Shown piece after piece: positions 11,627 through 22,673 of a DNA stretch of 64,000 nucleotides. The notes beneath the pieces were generated by a model. The model worked only from the letters and a program-made list of their open reading frames with translations. It was not told the DNA's origin and did not search any database. Source of the stretch: Paralithodes platypus (lineage: Eukaryota > Arthropoda > Malacostraca > Decapoda > Lithodidae). The position numbers and the translations under genes were made by a program. The stretch is taken from assembly GCA_032716605.1 (NCBI GenBank), contig CM064517.1, positions 26,853,039 through 26,917,038 on the forward strand, read 5' to 3'. Numbering within the stretch: the stretch's first letter is position 1; each line of letters begins with the position of its first letter.

Positions 11627-12179
11627 CCCTGGCATTCCTTTGCTATTGTTGAAATAGCCTAGAGACATTAGTTATTCCCGGTATTAGTGTATGTTAACTA
11701 TCAAAGATTATCGACTCCCTGATGTCGAGCTCAGTCATAATAGGGAAAATTCAACTGCACACAAAGATTTGTAAAAGAATGGCAGGTTTTTACTTAACAT
11801 TAATTGTCAGTTAAAAAACATTTCAGATGTTAATTATTTGTTTTTAGCAGCCACACCTGATAATTTTATTGGACTTGGGAATATCATTCGCAGTCAAAAT
11901 GTTGAGATCAATGTTTATTTATTTATGCTAAGCTGAATAAAATTGCCTGGCTGCCAGTGAATACAATACACAAAAAGTCTTTGGCTGATTGAAAGGTTTT
12001 GTGATCCCTTACCCCGAAAGATTTGGGGTGATACAAACGACTGTTGCTCTTTCTTAATTCACTTGTATCTTCCTTGTCGTTTGAGGTTAATGTGGTTGTG
12101 CGTATACTACCCCGGTCACCAGTTGACATTTAGCACCTCCAGGAAAGCTGTTTACTATGCAGGGGGGGGCGGCTAGCTT

Positions 12180-12794
12180 ATAGGTGGTGTGTGTGTGGGA
12201 GGGTAGGTGATACTCCCTGTGTGTGTGTGTGTAGAGGGGAGGATACTTAGAGAGAGTGTGTGTGTGGGGGGGGGGGGGGGGGGGGGAGAGGGTAGGTTAC
12301 TCAGTTACTTGTTCGTCAAGGGGAATCCACGCAATGCGAGCTAAGCTCATTATTATCGCGCCTCCTTAACTGGGAATGTATTGCGTGAAATGCATGTTAA
12401 GTGTTTTATGTATTGTTGGAATGGCTGTGGATGTGTGTGTAGTCTGTATTTTAGCCAATTGGCGACATCGGAAACGAAGGCTTAGGATGGATCTGTATGG
12501 TACCATTCTCACTATAGACGGTACCGTCTCGCCCGAAGGCTTAGGTAAACCATCAGCTTAGGTGAACCATATGATACCCATCTCGCCTTGTACCATTTTT
12601 GCCAACCCCAGATGGGACGTCACAACGTCGTCCACTTATTCCAGGTACCTATTTACAGCTAGGTGAACTGAGTCTAACACATGAAAGGAGACAAGCCCAA
12701 TTTGTCTGATACTCCCTGTGTGTGTGTGTAGAGGGGAGGATACTTAGAGAGTGTGTGTGTGTGTGTTGGGGGGGGGGGGGTAGGTGATACTCCC

Positions 12795-12825
<31 letters not shown>

Positions 12826-13090
12826 GGGAGGATACTTAGAGAGAGTGTGTGTTGGGGGGGGGGGAGGGTAGGTGATACTCCCTGTGTGTGTGTGTAGAGG
12901 GGAGGATACTTAGAGAGAGTGTGTGTGTGTGTGGGGGGGGGGGGGTAGGTGATACTCCCTGTGTGTGTGTGTGTAGAGGGGAGGATACTTAGAGAGAGAG
13001 AGTGTGTGTGGGGGGGGGGGGGGTAGGTGATACTCCCTGTGTGTGTGTGTGTGTGTAGAGGGGAGGATACTTAGAGAGAGAGTGTGTGTG
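12180..13090 (+). repeat. Purine/GT minisatellite interrupted by an inserted segment
   Basis: The unit contains TGATACTCCCTGTGTGTG, TAGAGGGGAGGATACTTAGA, GAGTGTGTG and a G9-G21 run, about 65-85 bases each. One or two units lie at 12,180-12,300 and about six at 12,708-13,090. Between them is about 400 bases of unrelated sequence with CAGGTACCTATTTACAGCTA and GGTGAACTGAG, which I recall as a common dispersed repeat in decapod genomes. The G runs could form quadruplexes. Confidence 0.85.
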
Positions 13091-13311
13091 AGAGTGAGTG
13101 CATGTACAAGAGGGCAAACAGTATACATGAGTGTGGGTGGGGAAGGGTGTATGTGATATTGCAGAAGTGTATGTGTGTGTATGATGTGTGTGTGTGTTAG
13201 TGTTATTACCATGCAGGAGACAAGTCAACGTGTCGTGTGTGGGGGAGTAGAGGACCACACAACAGACGGGCTATGACTCAGACTGGTATAGGTAGTACCG
13301 TAGTCTGTGGG

Positions 13312-13312
13312 A

Positions 13313-13357
<45 letters not shown>

Positions 13358-13358
13358 G

Positions 13359-13390
<32 letters not shown>

Positions 13391-13398
13391 GAGAGAGG
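13312..13398 (+). repeat. (GT)n(GA)n compound microsatellite
   Basis: About 44 bases of GT followed by about 40 bases of GA with one GC interruption, then TTGTTGTTGTTGGG. Confidence 0.95.
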
Positions 13399-13539
13399 TT
13401 GTTGTTGTTGGGTTTTGTGTGTGGGTGGTAGGTGGGCGGGATGGGTGCAATTGTGCGTGCGTTTGTAGGTGACCAGACAATTTAACCTGTAGACCCATTC
13501 AACCGGTGTCAACTTAACCAACAATTTTAGGCTAGTTAG

Positions 13540-13760
13540 ATTAAGGGGGTAATGGTTATTTTGGGTCTATTTAGTCGTGTATTTATATAGTTTATAGTAA
13601 CCTCGCTAGACCTCCAAGCTTTAAAAAAAAAATAATAATAAAAAAAAATTACATCTTCCTCCTAGAATTACAGGCTCGCTATCGCTCGCCAAGAAGAAAA
13701 GACACTTAAATGGCATGGAAGGTCTTTATATTGATTCATGTTATCACCAACCCACCAATT
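13540..13760 (+). mobile_element. TTAA-type MITE, copy F, truncated
   Basis: CCTCGCTAGACCTCCAAGC, an A-rich tract, then ATTACAGGCTCGCTATCGCT and CGCCAAGAAGAAAAGACAC match copies D and E. The right part stops near AAGGTCTTTATATTGA. Confidence 0.55.
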
Positions 13761-14274
13761 AACTCCCACATAAATCTAATTCATTAAATCAATGAAACTA
13801 ATGAATACATGTGGTACTCAAAGAATTCGAACCTAGGATACTCACACTGAACAATTCGCATTTGTAAATTAGTTTAAATAGGCTATATTCTTAATACAAA
13901 TCTGACTCATTCCGCTTCTTGGATCGGCTATTCAGTAAGCTACCGATATTAAACCTTATATACTTAGATGTCCGAAATTGAAATCGGGAACGCTAAGGAT
14001 GAGAGGTGAGTATTTAATTAAGGTGTGCAGTTAATGATTTACGGGAGCAGTGGTGATATCATGGCTCTCTATAGGAACACTTCTTACAACTCACTCGTTT
14101 GGTCATTTCTACTTGCTAGTATTTCGTTTCAGTTCCATAGGCTTTAATGTTTAGGTACGATTGATAATAATGTACGCAATACAAGCTAATAAACACGAAC
14201 ATCTGGTAAATAGTCATCGCATTTAAATATGTAACTACCTGTGTTTACCTTTATGCAAGTATGACCTGTTTGTT

Positions 14275-14560
14275 AATTTACTCTCCAGTCATTGTTATAT
14301 ACAGTACGGTTTTATAGTTAATGTTTATACAAAATAAAATCATATTATAATGTGTAACTTGCAAAATAAACAAACTAAAACTGGGACGATACAAGATAAA
14401 TGCAAAAGAACTGATCAAAATCGCTATGTGGAAACAACGCATAATAAAATAAACCTTTGAAATAAAAGAACACAATCCACCACATAGGGTGTACACAACT
14501 ACATGAGCAAGTCAATTTGTTTCCAAAGTAAATTGATCGCACATATACTGTAACAATGCA
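14275..14560 (-). repeat. Dispersed repeat, full-length relative of 33,140-33,365
   Basis: On the minus strand it carries the same series as 33,140-33,365: TTTCCACATAGCGATTTTGA and, upstream, CCTATGTGGTGGATTGTGTT and ACTTGCTCATGTAGTTGTG. No coding frame is shared between copies, so it is a non-coding element. Confidence 0.65.
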
Positions 14561-15020
14561 CCTCGTCATGTTCAAGGAATTATTCAATATGGGGACTCCG
14601 GGACGTTCTGGTAATTTTTTACTAAATTCTGTATGAATAAAGAAACTACAATTTATATTAAATTTTATATTAAGCTAAATTTCCAATTTGACAAAATATC
14701 AACAAAAGTACAAAACAAAAAATACATCACTCACTAACGATAGTGTAAGTAAGCATAGCATGCTGCTATATCAGTGTTAAGACGTATTTCCATAATGACA
14801 GAGAACAGCCCTTTGCGGAATATGAAGAAACTACCCACTACTATAATGAAAAATATTGAGTTTCACGGACTTTGGGTAACTGTACTTGTTGGTTGGCAGC
14901 GAGAGGTATGCAACATGGCGACTACTGTAGAGCAATTGAGGTACTTCCTCATAGATGTCCGTGTAGGTGATGCCATTGCCGTCAGTGCTATTTATAGTAA
15001 CCCTGACACAACCATACCTT

Positions 15021-15032
15021 CCGTGTGTGTGT

Positions 15033-15092
<60 letters not shown>
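15021..15092 (+). repeat. (GT)n microsatellite
   Basis: About 70 bases of GT, 300 bases upstream of the first recognised exon. Confidence 0.95.
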
Positions 15093-15094
<2 letters not shown>

Positions 15095-15409
15095 CGTGGC
15101 CAGGGTTATTTGTGAAGTCCTTTAGTTATACTCTAATGTAGTAGTGGTATATTGATGTGTGTGTGTGTTAAATGACGTAGACTTGATTAATTTAGGTCTA
15201 TTGCAATGAGTTTCTTGCTTGAAAATATTGATATTTCATAAAATATCTCAATAAGGTATCAGAACTGTCACTACTTAGGCTACAAGTGGGATTCGAACCC
15301 AGAATTTCAGATGACACCCAAAGTTATATGGTGGTGATTAAACCCTAGTGTTAGTGATGTTAATATTACCTGTGCATCAATAATAAAATATGCCTTTCTT
15401 TTTCCCCAG

Positions 15410-15574
15410 GTTCGAGAAGGTGGTTGAGAAGTCTGAATCCCGAGGTATCCACCTGGAATCGGTCTCCACACAGCTGGATGCCTTCACAGTGTCGGTGGAT
15501 CACTTCGAGGAGTGGTACATTGAGATTGTGGAGATCATCGAGTCCAGGGAGGTCCTCTCACTGGACGTGGAGAG
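15410..15574 (+). CDS. shot: Spectraplakin exon 1 of window (spectrin repeat)
   Basis: Acceptor CTTTTTCCCCAG before 15,410 and donor GAGAG|GTGAGA after 15,574. It codes FEKVVEKSESRGIHLES... to LSLDVE, an amphipathic heptad pattern with FEEWY at the usual tryptophan position of helix A. It starts in phase 2 (one base completes an upstream codon) and ends two bases into a codon. With the next two exons it matches the spectrin-repeat stretch just before the ERPxSP linker in Drosophila Shot, compared from memory. Confidence 0.9.
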
Positions 15575-15950
15575 GTGAGAGGAATATATATCTGTTATAT
15601 GCTATAGAGATTCGACATAGACCAAATCATGTATTGTTACTTTCTAATGTGGAGAGGTAGGGCCCGAGGGGGAACTTTTGTATTGTAAACCCCACTAAAA
15701 GCCCCCATTGCATTATTATTGCTACCAATCTTGCATACTATAGTAATAATGATAAATATAATAAGAGTATAAATATTAAAATATAAGCTGATGTTCTCTT
15801 TTGTCATAAACGCTTAAGTGGATTAAATTACTTTTATTACTACTCTGTACTGTGTATCAATAAAAAGCAGATATGCCACACTATACTTTTTTCAAGCACA
15901 CCACACATAATAATATAACACCTTTCAATTTATGCCATTATATCTTACAG

Positions 15951-16089
15951 CTATGCCAGAAAGATTGACGAGATCGGCCGCCAGCGCGATGTCAGATCAA
16001 ATGACTTTGATGGCATGATCGGAACAGGAAAGGACCTTGTGTCTACGAAGGATGTCACTGACACTGCTCCAGTTAAGGACAAAATTAAG
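15951..16089 (+). CDS. shot: Spectraplakin exon 2 of window (spectrin repeat)
   Basis: Acceptor TATATCTTACAG, donor AAG|GTAAGT. Its first base completes a Ser codon, then YARKIDEIGRQRDVRS and, later, GKDLVSTKDVTDTAPVKDKI. It ends in phase 0. The VTDTxPVxDKI block is one I recognise from insect Shot, which makes the assignment strong although the exon is only 46 codons. Confidence 0.93.
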
Positions 16090-16309
16090 GTAAGTGTTGG
16101 CAATCCATTTCTTAAATTCTATGTAGGCCTCTAGTATTTAGTTAATTTTTGAAGTTATAGAAATGTTCAGTATAATGTAAAGTTTCATATGAATAACCAT
16201 TGCTTTAATTGCATATATCCTGGTGAGTTGATATGTAATTTAATAATATTTTAGTGTACTGTACGTATGAGTGGAATGGAGAGGGTTAACTTTTTCATAC
16301 ATTTTGCAG

Positions 16310-16516
16310 AACTTGGAAGGTCAGTGGAAGGAGCTTAATGACACCCTGGATGAGCGCACCCGTAATGGCAAGGAGCGATCAGAACAACTGCTGGCCTACG
16401 AGCAGCTCCGTGACCGCTGCACCCAGTGGCTCACAACCACAGAGAACACTCTTGAAAACATGCGCCCTGTTGGCTTAGAGCAGGAGATTGTTAGAAAGCA
16501 AACTGAAGACCTCAAG
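16310..16516 (+). CDS. shot: Spectraplakin exon 3 of window (spectrin repeat)
   Basis: Acceptor ATTTTGCAG, donor AAG|GTAATA. It codes 69 residues starting NLEGQWKELNDTLDERTR (helix C tryptophan) followed by LRDRCTQWLTTTEN (helix A tryptophan of the next repeat). It is phase 0 at both ends. Confidence 0.94.
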
Positions 16517-17262
16517 GTAATAGCACTGATTACAGTATACATTAAATTTACTAAAGTAGTTTAGTTAACAATGAGAAAAGGAAACTAAGTTGACCTAAGC
16601 TATTATCTGTACTATCAAGACATAAGTGAACTATCGTCTCTGTCAGTGTAATGTAAGTAAAAGTAAATTTTTGTAGTCGAGCTTACTAAAAAGGTTATGA
16701 CTAACTGAAGTAAAAAGTATAGCCTGTATTTATTAATTGATTTGATTCAGATAGCTTCACTAAAGTAGGTCTTATGCCATGTACATCTTGTATTCAGTAT
16801 TTTAAGGAAAATATTGTAGATAATATTGAAAATTTCAAATTTGTCTACCAATATCACATACCAGGTACAGTTCCTTGCACAAGTTCCGTGCCTCTCTGAG
16901 TTTTAACATTTATGGAAGTAAAAATACTATAACTTAATTTAGAGTTTAGTATCTTATTCAAGAGTTGCACAAGAAGATACATAAACTAATGCATAGCAAG
17001 GAACTCTCCTAATTTTATAGTATTATTTTGACTTTCATATATATAATCTCAGAGGAATGGAACTTGTGCAAAGAACTGTACAATTTGATATTTCATTAAT
17101 CGATTTTAGGAGTAGAGTTGGTTGGTGGAGAGAACATAATAATTTAGTAATTTGATATTTTTTTCTACTAGAACTGTATAAGTTTTGATATACAAATATT
17201 ATCATATTTGTATCAGAATTATATGAATTTAATGACTAATGGTATAATAATTGTTGTCCCAG
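16517..17262. other. Intron, AT-rich, nothing recognised
   Basis: About 745 bases of AT-rich sequence between exons 3 and 4 with no repeat or conserved block I can name. Confidence 0.8.
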
Positions 17263-17431
17263 CCCTTGTTGAAGGAGCACCGTGAGTATGGCACCACCAT
17301 TGACCAGCTCAATGAGTTGGGCAATGCGTACGATGCCCTGCTGCGAGGTGAGCGGCCCGAGAGCCCCTCCCGCCGTCGTTCCTCAGTCACCCCTGTCAAG
17401 CGAGTGTCCATCACTTCGGCGCTCAAACAAG
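17263..17431 (+). CDS. shot: Spectraplakin exon 4 of window (rod end and Ser/Arg linker), two donors
   Basis: Acceptor TTGTTGTCCCAG. It codes PLLKEHREYGTTIDQLNELG, then ALLRGERPESPSRRRSS and VTPVKRVSITSALKQ. There are two in-frame 5' splice sites: a strong CGAG|GTGAGC after 17,347 and a weaker CAAG|GTGCTT after 17,431. Both leave phase 1, so both join to the next exon. The longer form adds 28 residues of basic Ser-rich linker. The linker resembles insect Shot (ERPxSP..RKRSS, from memory), which supports the long form being real. Confidence 0.88.
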
Positions 17432-20118
17432 GTGCTTTAGTCGGCCGGATAGTGTTGGCCTTTTGTATGTGTGTCTTTGCTTGTCATCCCTCCAGAGCAT
17501 ATCTTGAGTTTCAGAAGACGGTGGCTTTTGCTCAAATTTCTCTCTTATATCGCTTGTCTGTTGTGTGTGTGAATAATGGATGGATGACTGCAGTGGGCTA
17601 TTATTTCTGTCATTGTCATTTTGAATTAGACATTACAAAATGTAATCCAATGCTACATGCAGTCTAGCATTATTTGTATTATGTTCTTCATCGCAGAATC
17701 CATTACAAACACTGTATTGTGCCTCAAGTTGAAGAATTATTAAAGTTGATCAACAAATTATGTTTAGAAACTGTCTGGCATTGAATTAAGTGTTTTATTT
17801 ACTGTTCTTGCTATAAATGATATGACGAAAAAAAAGTGTCCCAGTGTCATGTCTGTGTGTTGGCTTATCCTCTCCAGAGCTTAATTTGAGTTTGAGGAGA
17901 GTTAGGCTTTTGCTTATTATTGTTCTTTTTCTCATTTACCTTATTCGTTATCCCTGTTTCTCTTTAATTTTCTTTGTTCTTTTTATCATTTATCTGTTAT
18001 CCTAGTTTCTTTGCTTGTCTTTTAATCATCTTTATGTTGTTATCTGTATCTTGCTTTCATTCAAGTTTCTGTGAAAGTTTGATGCTTTTGCTTTTATCTA
18101 AATGTTTTTTTATATTCTTTCAATAATTCTGATCCCCATGCTAAATTATATAGTACCGGTATTTTTAAGGATATTCCACCGTTTATTTTATTTTTGTTTT
18201 GCTATTAATTTGACTTCAATATATTTCTCATTTGGCGAATCTAGTATGGCCTAAATTTAAGTGATCACAATTTTTTTTAGTTTATATGTTTAGTCTAAAA
18301 TTTATCTAGTAACAGCAAAAGCATAGACCCACTAATTCTGTTTCTGTTTTTTTATACTGAATAATAATTTTCATTTTTCCTATATTGTTAATTTGTAACT
18401 AAGATTCCATATTGGTTATTTGTAGTAGTATTTAATGTTCTCAAAGTTGACCTTTCTCATGATATATTAACTATATTTAATTTTTACTTTCTGATTCATA
18501 TTTGGGGCAACCTTCGTGAAAACTCAAAAGCATGTACATAATTAAGAACATCAGTGTCTAGAATAAGCTATTTGCCTATCAGTTGTTTGACATTTGAAGT
18601 AAGTTAATCAAATCAGCACCCATGGTGGTTGTAAAAAATCAATTTTAGTGACACATCTCTCCAAAGTATAAGAATCCAACTTTAAGACTTGCTATAGCCT
18701 TTGTCATCATGTATCTTCAACTCCAGTATCATTCTATAGAAGCTTGTATAGTTGCTTTTAACTAAGATTTAGAAACTCAAATCTAATAATAATTTGATAA
18801 CTTGTATTGCATCAATAGGTTGATGAAGTCCATCACAAAATGGCTATTGTTAAATGGTTTAGGCCACCAATGTCAGCTAAATGTATTTTTATGAATAGAA
18901 ATCCACAAGCTTTCGAGTTGGAACAAGAATAGCTTCATCAGTAGTAGATATTTGTTAATTTTATTCTGCTTTCTTAAGTTGAGCATATATAACACATCAG
19001 GCATCACTCTACCACTCACAACATACAAGTTTTCCACACACTGATAAGGAGTAACATCTATGATATACACATGATCCATTTAGATAAATATATTCAGTAA
19101 TAATTTTAGTTTCCTCTTACACTAATATGATTTAACACTAAGTGCATATTTATAGCCTGTTTTAAACAACCAGCCATATGACTGTCACTTTTCTCCCTCA
19201 GTAACCCTTGCCATCAGCTCCAGACGATTATATTCAATTTAGGAAGGACCTGTTTGAGTTACAAGGTTAATTAAAATTAAATCATCTTTAACCATTAGAT
19301 TCCTAGAGGTCACCCCTAAGCTGAATACAATCAACTGGTAGTATCAGTAATAAACTATTGAAAGTCATCTAATTAAAGTGGTTACTGAGGAAGCATGCAG
19401 CTACTCTCCACACATTTGCATGACACCTTTCCATTAATGTGACCACCCCTACTGCACAGCCAGAGAGTTCCGATAGGCTCACTACAAGCATTACACTGCT
19501 ACAGGCACAACATATATAAAAAAAAAGAGAGTCAGACAAGCAATTATTCTGACTACTATTTGGTAGTGTCTGACTTGCAGTTATATTAACATTGTTCCTT
19601 CAGTCTAGAAATCTCAAAATGTTGTAAAAAAGGTTAATTGAAGATTGCTGGAAAATGCGCTTGTTTGACTCTGCTTTTAAGCTCTTTTGATATTTCTCTT
19701 GCTTTATTTTGCATTTAAGTCTGGCATCTGAATTACCAAGGGGAAATTTATGAAGCATTCCAAAATATTATGTTGCAGTTACACTTTATAACTACTCTAT
19801 TTAAGCAAGTGTAAGCCTTGTTTACCGAATGGGTGCAATTCATGTTGTTTTGTCTTTATAGCAGGATGCATACTTTATTAATGTGTATTTTTATTGTTCT
19901 AATGAAGCTAAGTTTGATTGGGGTTAGATTTATGGGAAATTATTTACACTGAAAAATTTGTCTTATAATTTTTTGGAATGCTCTTGGATTTACTCTTAAA
20001 AGCTAATTACAAGTATAAACCTTGTTTTAATTCCTCTTATTATTATAATTTATGGAATTTGCTTTAGCATGGATGATTTGCATTTTGTTTATTTGTGTGC
20101 GTGTTTGTGTGTGTGTAG
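17432..20118. other. Intron with a diverged internal duplication
   Basis: AT-rich. CATCCCTCCAGAGCATATCT followed by GAGTTT near 17,485 and ATCCTCTCCAGAGCTTAATT followed by GAGTTT near 17,869 are two related copies of an intron segment with T-rich surroundings. 19,205-19,350 belongs to the 'GACGATT' dispersed family. No exon was recognised. Confidence 0.7.
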
Positions 20119-20256
20119 TGCGACGGGTGTCTCAAGACGTGCGAGGCTCCTCACCAGGACACAAGATACTAGGGTACAACGGGTCGGCCCCCATGTCACC
20201 CATTCCCGGGGGCTATGCCAGCAGACGTACCTCGCAAGATGGATTCCACCTCGATG
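20119..20256 (+). CDS. shot: Spectraplakin exon 5 of window, in-frame linker cassette with SPIP motif
   Basis: Acceptor TGTGTGTGTAG, donor GATG|GTTAGT, 138 bases, phase 1 on both sides, so it can be skipped without frame change. It codes RRVSQDVRGSSPGHKILGYN, then GSAPMSPIPGGYASRRTSQD. It is not a spectrin repeat but a flexible Ser/Gly/Arg insert in the rod. MSPIP fits the S-x-I-P EB1-binding pattern and has arginines nearby. Confidence 0.85.
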
Positions 20257-20404
20257 GTTAGTTTAACCATGTGCATGAAGGGAGAGAGAAAAAGGATGGA
20301 GAGTAATTTATTCTATTATTTTGTTGTGCTATAATCATTGTGAATTAATCAGATGAAAAGTTAGTTGCAAGATATAAGGGTAGCATTGTATTTTGATTTA
20401 CAGC

Positions 20405-20639
20405 TTAACCCTTTAGTGTACAGGAAGATGCACCTGTGTGTTCTCGGGATACTTTAAACCCTTTGTGACTATCAGGGGAGTTTAGAAATCTGTAGTTTAG
20501 TTTTTCAACCCCTGCATTTGTCTATGAGTGAGCTTATTGGCAGAAAAATATTTTTGGAGAGCTAATTATGAGATATGGAGAATTGTATATATAAATACTA
20601 AGCGGCATCATGGGAGCCTGAAAGGGTGAATTGCTGAAC
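20405..20639 (+). mobile_element. MITE of the TTAACCCTTT family, copy 1
   Basis: Begins TTAACCCTTTAGTG and ends GCCTGAAAGGGTGAA. It shares CCTTTGTGACTATCAGGGG and GCAGAAAAATATTTTTGGAG with copies at 32,795-33,030 (+) and 53,972-54,204 (-). About 235 bases with inverted ends and no coding capacity. Confidence 0.65.
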
Positions 20640-21131
20640 CATTTTATCAGATTACTTTAGTTTAGTTGCAGATAATTAGGATGATAGATAATTAGGATGA
20701 TAATAAAATTAAAATAAAAAATAGGAAAAGTGGGGATTGGGCCTGAGCATATAGATAGATAGATAGATAGCCTGTTTCTGGAAAGGCTGGTTTATACATT
20801 AATTTTTAGTGCATGATGTTGAAGTATGAAAATGTAAGCAGGTTAATCAACCCTGTAGACACCCAGCCTTCAGTAAACCACCAAAGTAAATAGTATATCG
20901 GTACCAGGTATGCATGTCCATGTACAGTTGCAATCATTAAAGTTGATGCGAAATATATTTTTATTTACTCTGGCTGAAATGAATATCCTTACTAAATTGT
21001 TTATCAGATATTTGTGTTACAAAGGTCCGTTTAATCAGGTCGAGGCTTCAAAGTGTATTATAATTTATGACTGCGACTGTACCTGCATGTCTTGATTGTC
21101 CATAGGATCTCAAAAGTCTACCAGGATTACC

Positions 21132-22157
21132 TTACCTTTTGATACCTTTTGATGTGTTCGCCACTCTTCTAGCGGCACCAAGGAGCGCGACGCCCCTCGT
21201 TATGGGTGGTGATTTGGTGCAGTAGACAGCTCGCTCCCTTGCGAGGATGGGCTCGTCTGGCACTTTTTGCAGTTCGACATCTAGGGCTCTCTTGAAGTTG
21301 TCTAACGAGATGTCCCTCATGTCTCTTACTCGCCGTGGGAGTTTGTTGAAGAGACGTGGGCCTCTGTGTGATAACCAGCCCTCTCGCAGAGAGCCCATAG
21401 CACCCCTGTTATTCATCCGGGGGATTTCGCATTCCCAGCCTCTCCTATCACTGAATTTCATGACTATCGGAGTATGTAGGTTTGGTACTAAACCCTCTGC
21501 GATTTTCCACGTGTATATTATTAGGTAACGTTCTCTTCTACGTTCCAGTGAGTACAGATTCAGTGCTCTTAAACGCTCCCAATAGTGTAGATGTTTTATC
21601 GAACTTATATGCGAAGTTAAATTTCTTTGTACACTCTCTACGTCATTTATTTCACCTGCTTTGTATGGGGATGTTAATACGCTACAGTATTCAAGCCGCG
21701 GTAGCACTAGAGATTTGAAGAGCGTTATCATAGGCAATTCACCGCGTGTTTTAAAAGTACGCAGAATCCAACCCGTTAGACGTTTTGCAGCCGCCACTTT
21801 GACCTGGTTATGTACTTTGAAACCCATATTTTCAGACATTAATACCCCAAGGTCTTTCACACTGTCTTTCCGTTCTATTATGTGGTTAGATTCTGTTAAG
21901 TCATTTGTAATTTCTTTAACACCATTATTATCTCCGTACCGTATTAATTGGAATTTTTCCTCATTGAATTGCATGTTTTCCCTGGTCCACTGGAACACTA
22001 CATTCATGTCTTCCTGCAGTTGGCCCGTGTCCTCTTGTGTGTTTACTAGCTTGCTTAATTTTGTGTCATCGGCAAAAGACGACACCGTACTGTGTCTGGT
22101 GTACATGATCATTACATCTATATATGTTAGTATGTGTAGTCTTTCACCTGATTGCAA
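21132..22157 (-). mobile_element. 5'-truncated non-LTR retrotransposon (reverse transcriptase C-terminal part)
   Basis: A single 341-codon antisense frame with the catalytic box SSFADDTKLSKL, then a conserved LINE thumb and C-terminal region: LVLPRLEYCSVLTSPY, LRALNLYSLERRRERYLI, WLSHRGPRLFNKLPRRVRD. Style is that of the Jockey/CR1 group as I recall it. The amino-terminal two thirds of the polymerase and the endonuclease are missing; a usual full ORF2 would be about three times this length. It lies antisense in the intron between exons 5 and 6, so it is not part of the host protein. The intact frame suggests a fairly recent insertion. Confidence 0.88.
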
Positions 22158-22673
22158 GTATAATTTGCTGAAAAATTGTTGTAGGATATGATGTTAAAAT
22201 AGATCTCTGAAATACTTAAATTTTATGCTTTGAATTATATTTTGTAAATCATCTCTAAATAAGTATGGTATACTGTAGTTGTAAAATTTAAATTGGTATC
22301 AGGGTGCTTCTTAAGCTGCATGTTGAATTTTGTATTGCCTTTTTGCTGTATGTGAAGTTTTGGGCTGAACTTTGTGGGTTGACAGTTACTGTTAAATAAT
22401 TTGAATTAAGTTTTTGCAAATTTTTATGGAAACGAGCAAATTATATTTTCATAAGCTAATTACTATAGCCTATATTAGATTAAGAATTAAATACCTGGTG
22501 CCTGATTATTGTTATTTGTGAATGATTAAATATGATTATTCTGCACTTTTTAGTCTTGTTAAAATGCATTTTCGATTTTGGTGCATGGCTTATATATTTT
22601 GCTATCTAATTTAGAATAATTATTTTCATTTTTTTATTTCAAGTTAGCTTTAACAAACTATATTCTCTTCCAG
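22158..22673. other. Intron 3' part before the giant exon
   Basis: About 515 AT-rich bases ending in a pyrimidine tract and the acceptor ATTCTCTTCCAG. Nothing else recognised. Confidence 0.8.

Larger units (their letters stand above)
1..15409. other. No exon recognised; probable long repeat-filled intron or 5' flank
   Basis: No open frame here resembles spectraplakin or another known protein, and none shows paired splice sites with coding-like composition. The stretch holds TA, GT, GA and C/G homopolymer tracts, four tandem arrays and at least seven palindromic TTAA-type element copies, listed separately. Because the first exon at 15,410 starts inside a codon, upstream exons must exist; they may lie before the window. 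Confidence 0.6.

Noticed and set aside
14774..15094. 106-codon frame before the first exon
   Set aside because: No similarity to spectraplakin, runs into a (GT)n tract, no splice-site pair.
15277..15345. B-box-like GGGATTCGAACCC as a minus-strand tRNA gene
   Set aside because: No A box or acceptor stem at the right distance; probably a SINE scrap. The same applies to 13,825-13,850.
17380..17667. Continuation of exon 4 frame to 17,667
   Set aside because: After 17,431 the residues become hydrophobic and unlike any rod or linker sequence; a donor is present at 17,431.
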